Source: Xiphydria camelus | Taxonomy: Eukaryota > Arthropoda > Insecta > Hymenoptera > Xiphydriidae | Direction: 5' to 3' | DNA length: 64,000 nt | NCBI GenBank assembly: GCA_963678675.1 | Contig: OY783193.1 | Location: 14,640,208 to 14,704,207 of the forward strand | Part shown: piece by piece, positions 9,740 to 21,087 of the stretch | How the letters are laid out: the number at the start of each line of letters is the position of its first letter | Numbering within the stretch: the first letter of the stretch is position 1 | Translations under genes and position numbers: made by a program | The notes under the pieces: model-generated | Told to the model about the DNA's origin: nothing | Seen by the model: only the letters and a program-made list of their open reading frames with translations | Databases searched by the model: none

Positions 9740-11845
9740 ATGGCTAATCAGAGAAAAATTAAAGGAAAAATATCAGACAGGCAAATACGGCGATTGGTTC
9801 AAGCACAAACTAAAGAGGAGATTGAAGAAATAAAAATACGTTCGCGTTTTCAATACGCAAAAAAGTATTTCGGAACAAAAGAAAAAAGTACATTACATAG
9901 CAATTCAAGCACAAGTCTAGATTATCCAGAAAATGATAAAAATTCTCAGGATAGTTGCATTAATCACGTTGACACTGACGCTTATGCAGAATTAAATGTA
10001 AATCATGATTTTATGAGCGATCACTTGCGCACCAATGTTTATGATGAAGATAAGAATGTGGAAGAAGAAGAACATAATGATAAAACTACTAATTTTATAC
10101 AATCCATAGCATCATGGGCTGTATCATATAATATTACTCACAATGCATGTAACTCGTTGCTTGGTATTCTTAACAAATTCACAGACTGTGATTTTCCAAA
10201 AGATACCAGAACGTTGTTACAAACGCCAAAGAATTGTGACGTAATTTCTTTAGGAGATGGAAAATTTTGCTACTTTGGTGTCTCTAGAGTAATTGAAAAA
10301 ATGTTAGCAAACATTAGTGATAATGTTTCCTACATTAATTTACTCCTAAATATTGATGGGTTGCCAATATCAAAATCTTCTAATGCTTCCCTGTGGCCCA
10401 TACTACTCTCGAACGATGTGTCCCAAAAAGTATATATCACAGGAGCATATTTCGGAAATACCAAACCGAGCGATTGTAATACATTTCTACGGCAATTAAT
10501 AGATGATTTAAAAAACCTAATTACTAACGAATACGTTAAAAATGGAGAAAGCGTACAAATAAGGTTGCGGGCGTTGATATGCGATACTCCAGCGAAATCT
10601 TTTGTCTTACGTGTCATAGGTCATGCTGGATTTTATAGTTGCACTAAATGCACAATAGAAGGAGAACGTGTGAACAACAGACTTTGCTTTCCACAAAATC
10701 AGAATAATAATGTCAGTTTAAGAACGGACGACGAATTCAAAAATAATTGTTACCATGAAGATTATCAATTACAAAATTCTATTCTGAATGAAGTACCACA
10801 CTTCGGATTAGTAACAAACGTTCCCCTCGATTACATGCACTTAGTATGTTTAGGTGTAGTAAAAAAGTTGATTCTACTTTGGGTACAATCAGGACCCCTC
10901 TCAATTCGATTACCCGTTAGAAAAATCAATATTATTTCAACATCACTTCTTCAACTACAGAATACGGTGCCAAATGATTTAAATCGAAGACCACGAGCTC
11001 TCTCTGATTTTCGACATTGGAAAGCTACAGAATTGAGAACTTTTCTATTGTACACTGGACCATTGGCATTAAAGAATATCGTCAAAAGTGATGTATATAA
11101 ACATTTCCTGACATTGCATGTAGCTATAACGATCTTAGTAAACCCAATTATGTGCAAAGACGATGAATATGTATCATATGCTGAGCTTTTGCTGGTTCAT
11201 TTTGTGACGTCTTTTGAGAAATTGTACGGCAAGCAATTTGTATCACATAACGTACACGGTTTATTGCATTTATGCAATGACGTAAGGAATTATGGCTCTC
11301 TGGACTCATTCAGTGCTTTCCGATTTGAGAATTTTATGTCTTCTATAAAAAAGCTTCTGAGAAAAAACGAGAAACCATTGGAGCAGTTATGGAAAAGGTA
11401 TTCCGAAATAGAAACAAATTCAGATAATCAAGCAAAGAGTTGTTCAAATAACAAAGAGCTACGGTTCGCCAAAGTACATAACGATGGACCGATAGATCAT
11501 TCCATTAATATTCGTGTTCAGTATAAAACTATGAGTAACGACTTATATACCATACACTGTAATAATGAAAAAGACTGCTTTTGTATTTTGAAAAACCGAG
11601 ATTGCATTATGGTAGAAAATATTGTTCAAGGAAGTGATACTTCCATGTATATTATCGGGAAAAAATTTAATTTTGTGGGAAATTTGTACTTATTACCCTG
11701 TGAATCGAGAGATCTGAATATCCAAATAGTATCAACACATAACATAAAGACGGATATTTGGCCTGCAACTTTAATTAAGTGTAAAGCATGGAGAATGCCT
11801 TATGGGCTAGACTATGTCATATTTCCTCTTATACATACAAACTAA
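9740..11845 (+). CDS. EnSpm/CACTA-type transposase (DDE)
   Basis: A 701-codon intact frame from the first in-frame ATG (9740); the frame opens slightly earlier without an ATG. The N-terminal 110 residues are charged and variable. The rest matches the animal EnSpm transposase type: NIDGLPISKSS (D206), ICDTPAKSF (D282), GHAGFYSCTKC (zinc-binding Cys), VPLDYMHLVCLGV (about 364), FRHWKATELRTFLLYTG and FRFENFMSS (E530). Residues are counted from the ATG. The D...D...E spacing is therefore present and unbroken, which is unusual in this window. It would cut and paste the element by binding its subterminal arrays in the nucleus. Roughly 190 bp separate it from the next gene. Confidence 0.8.
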   Translation: MANQRKIKGKISDRQIRRLVQAQTKEEIEEIKIRSRFQYAKKYFGTKEKSTLHSNSSTSLDYPENDKNSQDSCINHVDTDAYAELNVNHDFMSDHLRTNVYDEDKNVEEEEHNDKTTNFIQSIASWAVSYNITHNACNSLLGILNKFTDCDFPKDTRTLLQTPKNCDVISLGDGKFCYFGVSRVIEKMLANISDNVSYINLLLNIDGLPISKSSNASLWPILLSNDVSQKVYITGAYFGNTKPSDCNTFLRQLIDDLKNLITNEYVKNGESVQIRLRALICDTPAKSFVLRVIGHAGFYSCTKCTIEGERVNNRLCFPQNQNNNVSLRTDDEFKNNCYHEDYQLQNSILNEVPHFGLVTNVPLDYMHLVCLGVVKKLILLWVQSGPLSIRLPVRKINIISTSLLQLQNTVPNDLNRRPRALSDFRHWKATELRTFLLYTGPLALKNIVKSDVYKHFLTLHVAITILVNPIMCKDDEYVSYAELLLVHFVTSFEKLYGKQFVSHNVHGLLHLCNDVRNYGSLDSFSAFRFENFMSSIKKLLRKNEKPLEQLWKRYSEIETNSDNQAKSCSNNKELRFAKVHNDGPIDHSINIRVQYKTMSNDLYTIHCNNEKDCFCILKNRDCIMVENIVQGSDTSMYIIGKKFNFVGNLYLLPCESRDLNIQIVSTHNIKTDIWPATLIKCKAWRMPYGLDYVIFPLIHTN

Positions 11846-12039
11846 TGTTGAAGATATTGCACTACCGATTACGTACAGCAACAAAATGAAAATAATTTCT
11901 TTTACTTACTTATTCAATATTAAGCAACCATCGACATAATATCTGACGTACGAAACGTTCTATTTATATATGTTACATAATACAATTAGATGCAAACAAA
12001 CTACTAAAATAAACTTATCGTTTATTTTTAGATCTCAAG

Positions 12040-13836
12040 ATGAGCAAATATTCCATTGTAGAGTTCGATGATGGATTGCAGCTGGTACCTACAGCTTGGT
12101 TAAGGATTTTAAACAAAAATATATCATGCATTTGGCCGGATCATTTGAAAACTCAATTATTTTTAAATAAAGCAATTATTAAAGAACTTATGCCAAAAGA
12201 CAATGAGGATTGGTCAGTTGTTGAGGTTAAGAAAATATTTGGGACAGCAGGTACACAGTTTATTACTGTCAGGAAAATTGCTAGTGAAGTAATTTTTTGA
12301 AAGTATTAACTAACACTTCGAATGTTTGCCTTTCTTCAATTTGATACATAACGCAGCTACCTACGAAAAAGGCATGGAAAAACTGGTTTTGGCCGAGGAT
12401 ACATCCAATATAAACGATTCCGCATTATCAGATAATGAAAGAGAGGCATAAAATCAAGTTGAAATTTAAAAGACGTGAACAGGCAAAGCGCAAATTGTCT
12501 TCTTCGGATGAAGAAAACATGGATTTCGAAGAAACTATTTTGTCAACGTTCCCAGCTTCTACTCTGAGGCCAAAGAATGATGACCGTAAAAGATCATCCG
12601 GCCCGAAAATTTCAAATATGCCTGTTGTAAAGGAGAGAAATGCTAGCTTTGACGCGAAAAGTGACTCTAATACCCCGGACGTGCATTTATCACAGAAAGG
12701 TATTTCTACAGAAAATACATCTATGTGTGTTTCTTGCAATAAATATAATTTATTAATTTTTTTCTGATATACTTGTACAACAGAACCAATTGCCCATCAC
12801 TCATCCATGTTAGGAAATATTCGCGAGGGGTCATTTTTCTCGGAAAATGAACACTGCTCATCATTTACTCGTGCTCAAACAAATAACAATATAGAGGAAA
12901 TAAAAGGTATTTTGAAAATAACGATGTTTATCGTATTTATTAATTATATATAATATTTTATTTCGTTTGCAGGTTTTCTGAAAGAAATATTGAGGAAACA
13001 AAACCTTTTACTTTACCAAGTACGCAGCACAAATGCAAAGCTCGCAATATTAGAAGAGCGGCTTATTCCTATTGGCGATCAAAATACCGTTGAAGACGTA
13101 AATTTGCCACTACGCGATATAACGCAACTTCAGCCATTTGAAATAGAGCTGGCCAATCAAGATTTTTTAAATCGCATCGTTAGTTGTTTTACAATTTCTT
13201 TTGATTTTATTTAATTTATTGAGGCTCTGTCTGATTGAAACCTTTTTCAACATTCATCACCATAAATTTACATGAATCGATACTTATCAAATTGTAAAAA
13301 CGTATAAAAGTTAAAAATATTAAAATATTCTGTAAGTACAAAATGTGAAAGACGTGTTTGAGATAAGATTGTAGTTAGCAAAATGATAACTTGTGCTCAA
13401 ACGATTTATCGGACATAATAGGTAACAATACATAATATGGAATATATGATAGGTTAAAATGGTAAAAACCATTGGAGGAGACGACTTTAATGCAGTTATA
13501 AGCGGAATTATGAAGAAAATAATGTCTGATGAACTGGCGGAGTTGTTTAGTGTGTATGGTCGCAAAGGAAAACGATCCTTTAAAGAATCACTCATACTTG
13601 AAATAATAACAAGTAAGTTCTATACGTCGTAAAATCATGATCATGTTCGATATTAAGAAATAATTTATATTTTCATTGCAGAAGCAGTTCTTAGTCGTTT
13701 TTCAAATGGCACCAGTAATGAAATATTAAAACAAATTGGCAACTGGTTAGCGCAAGCTAAAATAAGAAGGGTACGGAAGGCGAATCAGGAGCATGCACTA
13801 GGGAAAGCTATGGTAGAAGAACAAGATAAGGAATAG
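12040..13836 (+). CDS. DUF4806-type accessory gene of the transposon, six exons, one frame break
   Basis: Exons deduced from frame and splice sites: 12040-12250, 12357-12699, 12784-12906, 12973-13178, 13453-13612, 13682-13836. Donors are GTACAC, GTATTT, GTATTT, GTTAGT and GTAAGT; acceptors end in AG, and every junction keeps phase. Exon 1 (KYSIVEFDDGLQLVP, CIWPDH) and exon 4 onward (FLKEILRKQNLLLYQVR...LPLRDI, then IGGDDFNAVISGIM...RKGKRSF) match hymenopteran DUF4806 proteins, as I know that family. Exon 2 is basic and serine-rich (nuclear). Within exon 2, near 12428-12436, the frame shifts by one base at GAAAGAGAGG. The start ATG follows an AG that could be a further acceptor, so an upstream 5' exon is possible. 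Its place inside the TIRs suggests a DNA-binding partner of the transposase. Confidence 0.75.
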
Positions 13837-14130
13837 ATTTATGAATTCTCAAGTACAAATGTAGCTGTATATGTATATTATATGTATATAGCCAGATACT
13901 ACAGTTATTATATATTAACATAGTTATAAAACAATATAAAAAATATACGTGTGATATTTTGGAACTGCAGTTCTTTTTATTTGAAAGGAATTCCTATAAA
14001 GCCTTATATCCACGGTGGTAGAACTCGGTCCGAGTTTTCAATCACTGTGTGAGTAATTAAAATTCTGATGGAGTTCTAACATCGTGGACACAAGGCTTAA
14101 TAAAAATTAAATTTACATTTTCGAACCAAT

Positions 14131-14317
14131 ATTGCTAAAATATTTTAGCGCAATATTGTTGGAATATTGCAACGCAATATTGCGAAGATCGGACATTTCA
14201 ATATTGCTGCATCATTGTAGCAATATTGCAGCAATATTTCATAATCTCGCTGCAATATTGCTATCTTACGACGCAATGTTTCTACAATATTGCTGCAATA
14301 TTTCAGTGCTGTATGGG
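14131..14317. repeat. Right subterminal GCAATATTGC array and TIR
   Basis: About ten exact or near copies of the palindromic decamer GCAATATTGC or its half (CAATATTGC) in 187 bp, mirroring the left end and running into the terminal GCAATATTTCAGTGCTGTAT. It is denser than the left array. Confidence 0.75.
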
Positions 14318-15169
14318 ACTATTGCAGCAAACGTGCGATATACCTGATATATAATACCTATCTCTAGCATTGTTATGACAGCGATATTACGTAGCTAACA
14401 GTAGCTAAATATAAGATAATTAGAAAGTATAGCTGTCACAGCTGAAAGATCCGTTTGTACGATTCGTACTTTCTTTCCAGTGTAAGCAGTGCTCCCTATT
14501 TGCCCGAAGAGTCCGTTATGCCCCAAGTTCCTCTACTCTACAATGTCTAATAGTCATTCGTTAAAAAGGTCGTCGCACCCCTCGAATTCCCTGAATTTCT
14601 CTACGACGCTCTCAAAAGTATTCCGAACGTTTCCGTCCCATACGAGGCTGCCGATGACAGCTACGCGTAGTTCCATCGCCGAAGAGAGAGAGAGAAAGGA
14701 CGCAACGAGGCGCCGCGAGAGGGCCTACCGACAATCATCGCGAGATCCTCTCGCGCCGACGTCGAGCCCCGTGCGCGAATCCGTGAAATGATTCCCCGGT
14801 GAGCCATTCTGAAAAGTACCTATACACTCGCGCGCGCGCAAATCTCCCGCGCGTAGGTACCTACATCGTAAATACGACGTACGACGGGCTCGCGTGGTGT
14901 GGGTGAGACCCTGGCAAAAAATCTCAGAGTCCCGGAGGCGCGCGGCACGGTGGAAGGCGAGCGGAAGGGAGGGCAAATTTCCCAGAGACTTTCGGCGAGT
15001 GGCGATTTTTAGGTTATCTCCGCTGCGCACGTGTGTGTGCCTACATACATACACGCGTCAAGCCGGGCCGAGATAGCGCGGTCTACCACCGCGCCGACAC
15101 AACTAAACGCGGTTCCCGGACTCTGGAATTCAGAGGCGGGAGAAGATGTCCCGCCGCCTATCAAGTCGA

Positions 15170-15172
<3 letters not shown>

Positions 15173-15205
<33 letters not shown>
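15173..15205. repeat. (GA)n microsatellite
   Basis: About 16 uninterrupted GA units in the CpG-rich island. Confidence 0.9.
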
Positions 15206-15206
<1 letters not shown>

Positions 15207-15439
15207 GCGACGCGCGGTACCCCGGCACGATATCTCACCCCATCCTCCCCCGGCACTCGCCCGATCCTCCGCCGACGTTCCTCTCTTTCTCTCTGTCGGC
15301 GTCGTGACACGCCATTTATTCAAATCATATGTGACGCACCGCGTCAAAATCCTCCCCGAGGAAGGAAGCTATTTCGCCATTCGGGGTAACCGCCACGCGT
15401 CAGCCTTCCTCTTTTCTTTCGCGCCTGCCTCGCGAAGAG

Positions 15440-15440
<1 letters not shown>

Positions 15441-15474
<34 letters not shown>
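15441..15474. repeat. (CT)n microsatellite
   Basis: About 17 uninterrupted CT units, the reverse complement type of the tract at 15173-15205. Confidence 0.9.
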
Positions 15475-15477
<3 letters not shown>

Positions 15478-17264
15478 GCCCAACCCCTTCGTCGCAGTCG
15501 TTTCGTGGTGATTTGACGGTAACGCGCTCGCCGCGTTGGGCAGGTATAAATAAGTCGTTTTTAGTCGCTCATGCTTTATATCTCCACTGATATAATAAAG
15601 AGAAAAGGCTTGTGAGTTTGTTTGATTGTCAGGGGTAATTTCTGGAACTATTGATCCGATTAAAAAAAAAATATTTCACTAGTAACTCGAGTCGAAATTT
15701 GTCCCCTATTTTGGTGCTTTCAATAGTTCATTCGACCTACCATTGGCCTACTCAGTACATGAGCTGAACTTAAAATTTATGAAATGTTCACTAACGAACC
15801 AGTTTAGGCTCAACATAAGATTTCAATACAATGGAAAATCGACCTACTACAAGCCTGAAAGAGTAAATCTAAAATTTCAACTCGGGTGAGTAGCCTGGAG
15901 TTTCTGAATGAACATAGACTATATTTCATGAGGTTTTGACAAAAGGTAGCTGATGAGTAACGATTTTAGTGACGTAGTCCATCGTAAAAACGGACAAACG
16001 GATGAGTTTCTGGAAAATGCTGCCTTTACGGTACAAGATGTATAAAAATGATGTATAAGCGAGTTGTAGAACACAAGTAGATCTACAATAAAATCCGCGA
16101 TAGCATATATCTAGCATCTACGCAAATGAAGTCGCGGACAGTTGCTAATCGTCTATACATATATGTATTTTGAATCAAGAGTTGATGGAAATGAATTCGG
16201 AGTTCGACGAATATTTCAGACGTTGCGCAATCATAGCGCCGAAACGTAACTATAATAACAAACTAGGAAAAGCACTCTACTCGCCAGCCGACGACTGCCC
16301 ATGATGGTAGAAGTTAATTTTTAACTTTATTAGTGACGCTCCCTTTTACCTACCTACTTGCCCTTAAGGGGAATCAGAACAAGCGCGTTCGCGCGAAATA
16401 CGGTATAATTTCAGCGGAGAAGAAGCTACAAATATAGCTCCAGGACTGTTCGTTCAATCGGGGAGTCCTCTACAGCCCCCTGCTTTCTATTAATTAATAG
16501 ATAATGTCTAAACTCAATTTAACGCGACAAATGAAAATTAAGATGTGGAGAAAATGCTCATCTTCCTTGATACAAAAAAATTCACGTCAAATAAAATAAG
16601 GACGATTATCACGGTCTTAAAAAAATATCTTCATTTGTTTGCACAGACTCCAGTCTAATCAGTGATTAATTTTAGCTGCGATTTGTCCCGTGGGTGTTAC
16701 TGATAAAGAAAAATGGTTCCCGGTACAGGTAACAGCGCAATAAATTTAATGAAAACAAAAAGTGTACCGATACACTGAAAGAGAAATGTAGCAGATTTGA
16801 CTGAATCAGCGGTTGCGGGTAGGGAAATGCAGATTTAGTTACTTGGACTAATAATTGACTCGAATGAAATACAGCCTGTTTCCTTCGAATAACCATTAAT
16901 AGTTAACCAAATTTATTAGTCGGAACAACTAATTCTGCATTCACCCACCCATAAACGCAGATTTAATTGAATTAGGTACCATTTCTTCTCTCACACGGAA
17001 AAAACTTATTTGTGTTAGTTACAACATCGAAACTCAGTTATTATAGCAGTATTTTGTGTTACGGTAAGAAAAGCAGTTTGCTGTTTAAATGATAATATTT
17101 GACAGGTTTCTTTGGTTACAATGAAGATTACAGCTTTTCTTTCTTTTTTTTTTTGCTACCATAATAAATCGATCTGTTATCACTATTTTAACTCAAATAT
17201 TTATTACGGTAACTTAAATAATGTTATAAAATTCTTAAGATAATACTTATGTTGCCTGTAGTAG

Positions 17265-17413
17265 TTTAAAATTAATTTAAGTTATCTAGGTAATTATCAG
17301 GCCAAACAACTTTTAACAACAATCACTTCACGTCTGACGTTTCGGTTCCTCTTCGAACCCTCTCACAGACGTTTGGCCTGATAATTACCTAGATAACTTA
17401 AATTAATTTTAAA
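17265..17413. repeat. Perfect 43-bp inverted repeat, foldback
   Basis: 17265-17307 and 17371-17413 are exact reverse complements (cores GTTATCTAGGTAATTATCAG and CTGATAATTACCTAGATAAC) around a 63-bp loop. Perfect arms suggest a young MITE or a selected hairpin. No promoter or gene context is visible. Confidence 0.85.
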
Positions 17414-20106
17414 TAATGTTATGATAATAAATTGTTTTTTTTTTCGTGCAGTGTGTAACAAGTGTAACAACCATCGTTAGGTAGGTATGTTCTCTCGCTT
17501 CCCTCTCGCTCTCCCCGGCGACTTTATCTCGAGCAATAAAGCGTAGCCCCTTTAAAAGGAATCGTCCGAATCGCGAGTACCAAAAATAGGTACTTCCCGC
17601 GCGCGCGTACGTCTCCGGAGACTAAACTTGGGAAGTATAGCTACCGCTCGAAAGTTCGAGACACTACCGTTCGCGCGAGGGGGGCGCGCGGCTTTTATTT
17701 TATTTTACTTTGCCCCGTCGCGAGAGAACGCGGAGAGGGTGCTGGCGGTGAAATATGAAATTCTGTCCTCCCTGTTTTTTTCAAGATAAAAGGTCTAAAC
17801 GCACTTTCGCGAGGCATGTAGGTACGTGTGACGAGGGCTTTGGCCAGGACGCGCGAGTGTGCGTCGCACCGTGCGCGAGAGATGGCATTGTCTGAACGAG
17901 GTGCTTCTTTACGCGCGCGGGCGTGTTTTAACGTTCTTTTCTCCTTTTTTCTCTCCTACGGACGCAACTGAACCGATCTCGGCTCAAAAGCTCGAGGTCG
18001 ACTGCGCTCTACTTCGAAGCGGGCTTTGAAAACGCCGACGCAATCGGAGCCTCGAGACTGATGTACGTAAATTCGCAGTGCGTATACGAGTAGTCGTTGT
18101 TGGTATCCGCGACAAATATGAACTTCCTCGGCGCCGCAGCCATTGTCTTCTGGATCGACGCGGGAGAAAGAAGAAGCGCGGGGGAAAATGACGCGGCGGA
18201 GTGTCTCGAGCGGAAAAGCTGAGTCCACGAAGCTTTTGAAGCAAGAAGTACCGCCCGAGTATCTGGTTCGAAACTTCAACTTACTCCCGAGGATCAACTG
18301 TTTGCGGTAGGTAAATGGTCGCAAAAAAAAGACATTAAGTCCCGCATTTTCAACGGCTTCTTTTATACTCGATGCTAGAAACGCTCGAGAATCTCGTATG
18401 TATTTATGGCATCGCTTTATACATTTATATCGCACATCGAGTTTTCAATATGAGCAGTGGACCGATTTGCGAGGAAAGCGGCACGATCGATTTTAGGATA
18501 CATCCCAGACTATTAGATTGCTAGTGAATATTTTAAGAAAAAGTCTTTCCCGAGGATTTCTCAAAGACACTTCCGATTCGAGTAAGGAATTATTCATAAA
18601 TAATGTCGCGCCAATTTTAGAGATTTACCTTTCTCTCACCTTCTATCTGCATAGTTGTACAACTTATTGACTGGTCCTTGCTCTGGACGTGTGTGAGAGG
18701 CCCAATCTTCTGCCTGTAAATTATGCTCTAACTTGAGTGCGCGAGTGACGCATGGCCAAATTGTTTATACCTACTCTTCTTTGCTTGTTCCCCGGTTCAT
18801 GTGTTGCTCATTCCTCCTGTCTAATACTGGCTAATACTGTCAAGTTGTCACACTGATATCTATACATATGATTGGTTCTCTCCACACGTCAGACGCTGTT
18901 TAGCAGTTGATGTTCTTCGCTTCTTCGCTTGTTCTGTTTTCTATATCTTTGTTGATCGATGCTCTGTTAAACATTGTTGCTTGTTCTGTAGACTGACAAG
19001 TCCAGCCTATAATAATTTGGTCCAACACTGGATCATAAATAAATCTATGAATCAATCAATCTATCTATCTATCGTCACGCACTCTCTGAACCCATTCATC
19101 CCCGGTCCATGACACAGTTGACAACAAATCCTGAGCTCCATTTCAAGAAATTGTATTTAAGTGCCAAATCTACCATTAATTATAGAGAACTAAAGATACT
19201 TAAGTATATTTTTTCGAATGTCTTTTACAAAGGACATTGTAAGTATAGAATTATTATACATAATAAATTGTAAGATTTTGTGCACTCGTAAAATTGAATG
19301 TCCTTTAAAAAGGACCATAATTGTTAACACACAATATCACGCTCTGCTCGATACTCCCCTCTCTCAATCGGTGTGACATCATCTGTGAATGGTCCCTAAC
19401 GTATGAATAGATATTTTAAGTGATTTTTTTAATTCGAACGACTGGTAAGCGTCCATACAACGTCTCACGTTCTTTACTTTAACAAAACAGACACGAGAAG
19501 CCCTTCGAAAAACAAACGCCAGAAAACGAAGAAAATGCGAATACGAAAATTGTGAAATCTCGTTCGTCGGGTGAAAAACTCCGCAACCGTGGAAATAGAG
19601 TCGAAAGTTCCGCCCCCGGTTTTCAGGAGGGGATGAACGTGTCAGCAGTAATGCTTTTTCACCACTCTTTTTGCCGCTGTTGTACGACACTTGTCACGCG
19701 TATAACATCCCTTCCGCGCTTCTCCCTTCACCCCCCCCCCCCCTGCTCGACTACAGCACCTCCCCTCACAATTAGTTTTCAACTCACACTCTCGTCGCGC
19801 CCGTCATCCGTAAGAGGATCCACCAGTGGAAGCCTGATACCCTAAAAGTATTCGGCGTACCTATACAACAGGTATCAGTGTCCCGTGGAAGAGTGTCTCA
19901 ATTTTTCACTGATGTTATTATCTTTGCGACTGCTCTGAGAGGGAGAAGAAACGATTCGAAAAAGGAGGAAGGGAATGAATGGTGTTAACGAAATTGTACG
20001 GCTGTAAGCAAGCGGATCTGTGGACGGGGGAGAGGATAAGGGCATAGATCATTCCAGTTATTTAAATTGCGAGTGAAAAAAAAATGGTAGAGAAGTATAG
20101 GAGCCC
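17414..20106. other. Gene-less stretch with a CpG-rich island (about 17480-18500)
   Basis: 17480-18500 is CpG-rich and again looks like a promoter or first-exon island. The minus-strand 159-codon frame at 17956-18435 has no recognisable domain and I do not accept it as a gene. 18990-19075 ends in CATAAATAAATCTATGAATC and a (TCTA)n run, which resembles the 3' tail of a non-LTR retroposon, but no reverse transcriptase is seen. 19727-19743 is a poly-C run. Confidence 0.4.
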
Positions 20107-20788
20107 TGAGAGAAAAAAAATAGTAAAGTTTATTATTATTTTTTACTATTTCGATGGATTTCCAGAGGGCATAACCCAGATTAATAGTAAACTGTAATAG
20201 TAATATTAACCATGATTTCATAGCAAGAATTACCACTTTTGGAAACTATTTCGCAATAGTAAAATTTACTATTTTGAATTTACTGATTTCATATAGTAAT
20301 ATTTATCGCTCATTTATGATAATACGTACTACATGTTTAATCGTACAATTACATACTTATAATTTACTATTAAATGGATTCCTATTGCTATAATTATTAC
20401 ACTATTCTCAGTAGTACAACCACCTACTTAACAGTAGTTACGGCTACTAAGTAAGTAGATATATATATAGTATATCCATAGTATTAAAAAATGGTTTCCA
20501 TAACTACAATCATTTTTACCCAGTAATATATTTAATTTTACCCTCATCTTCTCTCTCAGTCTTTTACGTAACCTCTAAATTCATAGTAAAAATAACTTAT
20601 TTCAGAAGTAGATTTTAACTCTAACTAAAAGTGGTTTCAACTATTTCAAATTAGTGGAATAGTTTACTATTAAAATTGGTTCTTATTACTGTACTTATCG
20701 TACTAGTTTTAATAGTGCGTATAACTGTTTAATAATAATTGTTTACCCTTCAACATAGGTTAATTTTACCCTCCCCTTATCTCTCAGC
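20107..20788. mobile_element. Low-complexity MITE pair with CTGAGAGA ends
   Basis: 20107 starts CTGAGAGA, and inverted CTGAGAGA ends occur at 20562 and 20788, each followed inward by GAGGGTAAAATTAA. The interior is built of 'TAGTAA/TTACTA' and 'AGTAATA' words. It may be one element within or beside another. No target duplication is clear. Confidence 0.4.
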
Positions 20789-21087
20789 GAGAGTTGCCGA
20801 ATTTGGACCAGCACTTGGGTTGGACTACCCCTATGTCTAAAACTGTAGTATGAATGTTTTTCGTTGTTTGGTTATTGGCACTGTATGCTCAGAATTGGAG
20901 ATGGATGGCGCATCTTCTTCGTTAGTGCTGACGGCCATTAATTGTAGCTCATTGGGCAGTAACAGTTTTTACTACTGGACAGTTAAAAAACTCGTCAATA
21001 AATCGAAGCTTTGTTAACTATTCTGGTGTAAGTAATCATATGTCTTCTTATGTATTTGCGTCCTCAACCCCGTCAACCTCGTATTTC
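20789..21087. other. Non-coding, nothing recognised
   Basis: About 300 bases between the MITE pair and the giant foldback. I see no repeat, gene or site in it. Confidence 0.5.

Larger units (their letters stand above)
9090..14317 (+). mobile_element. EnSpm/CACTA-like DNA transposon, 5228 bp, with two genes
   Basis: The ends are inverted: left CCCACACGGCATGAAATATT, right (complement) CCCATACAGCACTGAAATAT. Both continue into ATTGCTGCAATATTG. The direct repeat ACT flanks it (9087-9089 and 14318-14320), giving a 3-bp target duplication as in the CMC/EnSpm superfamily. The ends lack the canonical CACTA. Inside are a DDE transposase (9740-11845) and a spliced DUF4806-type gene (12040-13836) in the same direction, plus subterminal repeat arrays at both ends. 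This parallels the TNPD/TNPA two-gene layout of plant CACTA elements; the parallel is inference. Confidence 0.75.
8841..14344. mobile_element. Palindromic (foldback) MITE interrupted by the EnSpm element
   Basis: Left arm 8841-8970 and right arm 8981-9089 are inverted copies around an AT-rich centre (tgataattatca). The right arm resumes after the 5.2-kb insertion at 14321-14344, where ATTGCAGCAAACGTGCGATA is the complement of the left-arm start (TATCGCACATTTGCTGCAAT). Without the insertion the element is roughly 280 bp. The left arm contains a single AGT/ACT at the matching point, so it serves as an empty-site reference for the insertion. Confidence 0.8.
14345..17264. other. Gene-less stretch with a CpG-rich microsatellite island (about 14620-15560)
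   Basis: 14620-15560 is much richer in C+G and CpG than its surroundings and contains a (GA)n tract at 15173-15205 and a (CT)n tract at 15441-15474. The overlapping frames of 100-160 codons here are arginine/serine-rich translations of these repeats and show no domain. The island could be a promoter or 5' UTR of a host gene whose body lies outside the window; CAG|GTATAA at 15541-15548 would serve as a donor but is unproven. 15560-17264 is AT-rich without recognisable features. Confidence 0.4.

Noticed and set aside
15031..15516. Overlapping 118- and 161-codon frames
   Set aside because: They are arginine/glutamate and serine/leucine translations of the GA and CT tracts.
17956..18435. A 159-codon minus-strand frame
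   Set aside because: It lies in a CpG-rich island, its composition follows the local bases, and it has no recognisable motif.
19000..19075. A LINE or SINE insertion ending in ATAAATAAA and (TCTA)n
   Set aside because: The tail looks right, but no reverse transcriptase, promoter boxes or target duplication could be found, so I keep it only as a remark.
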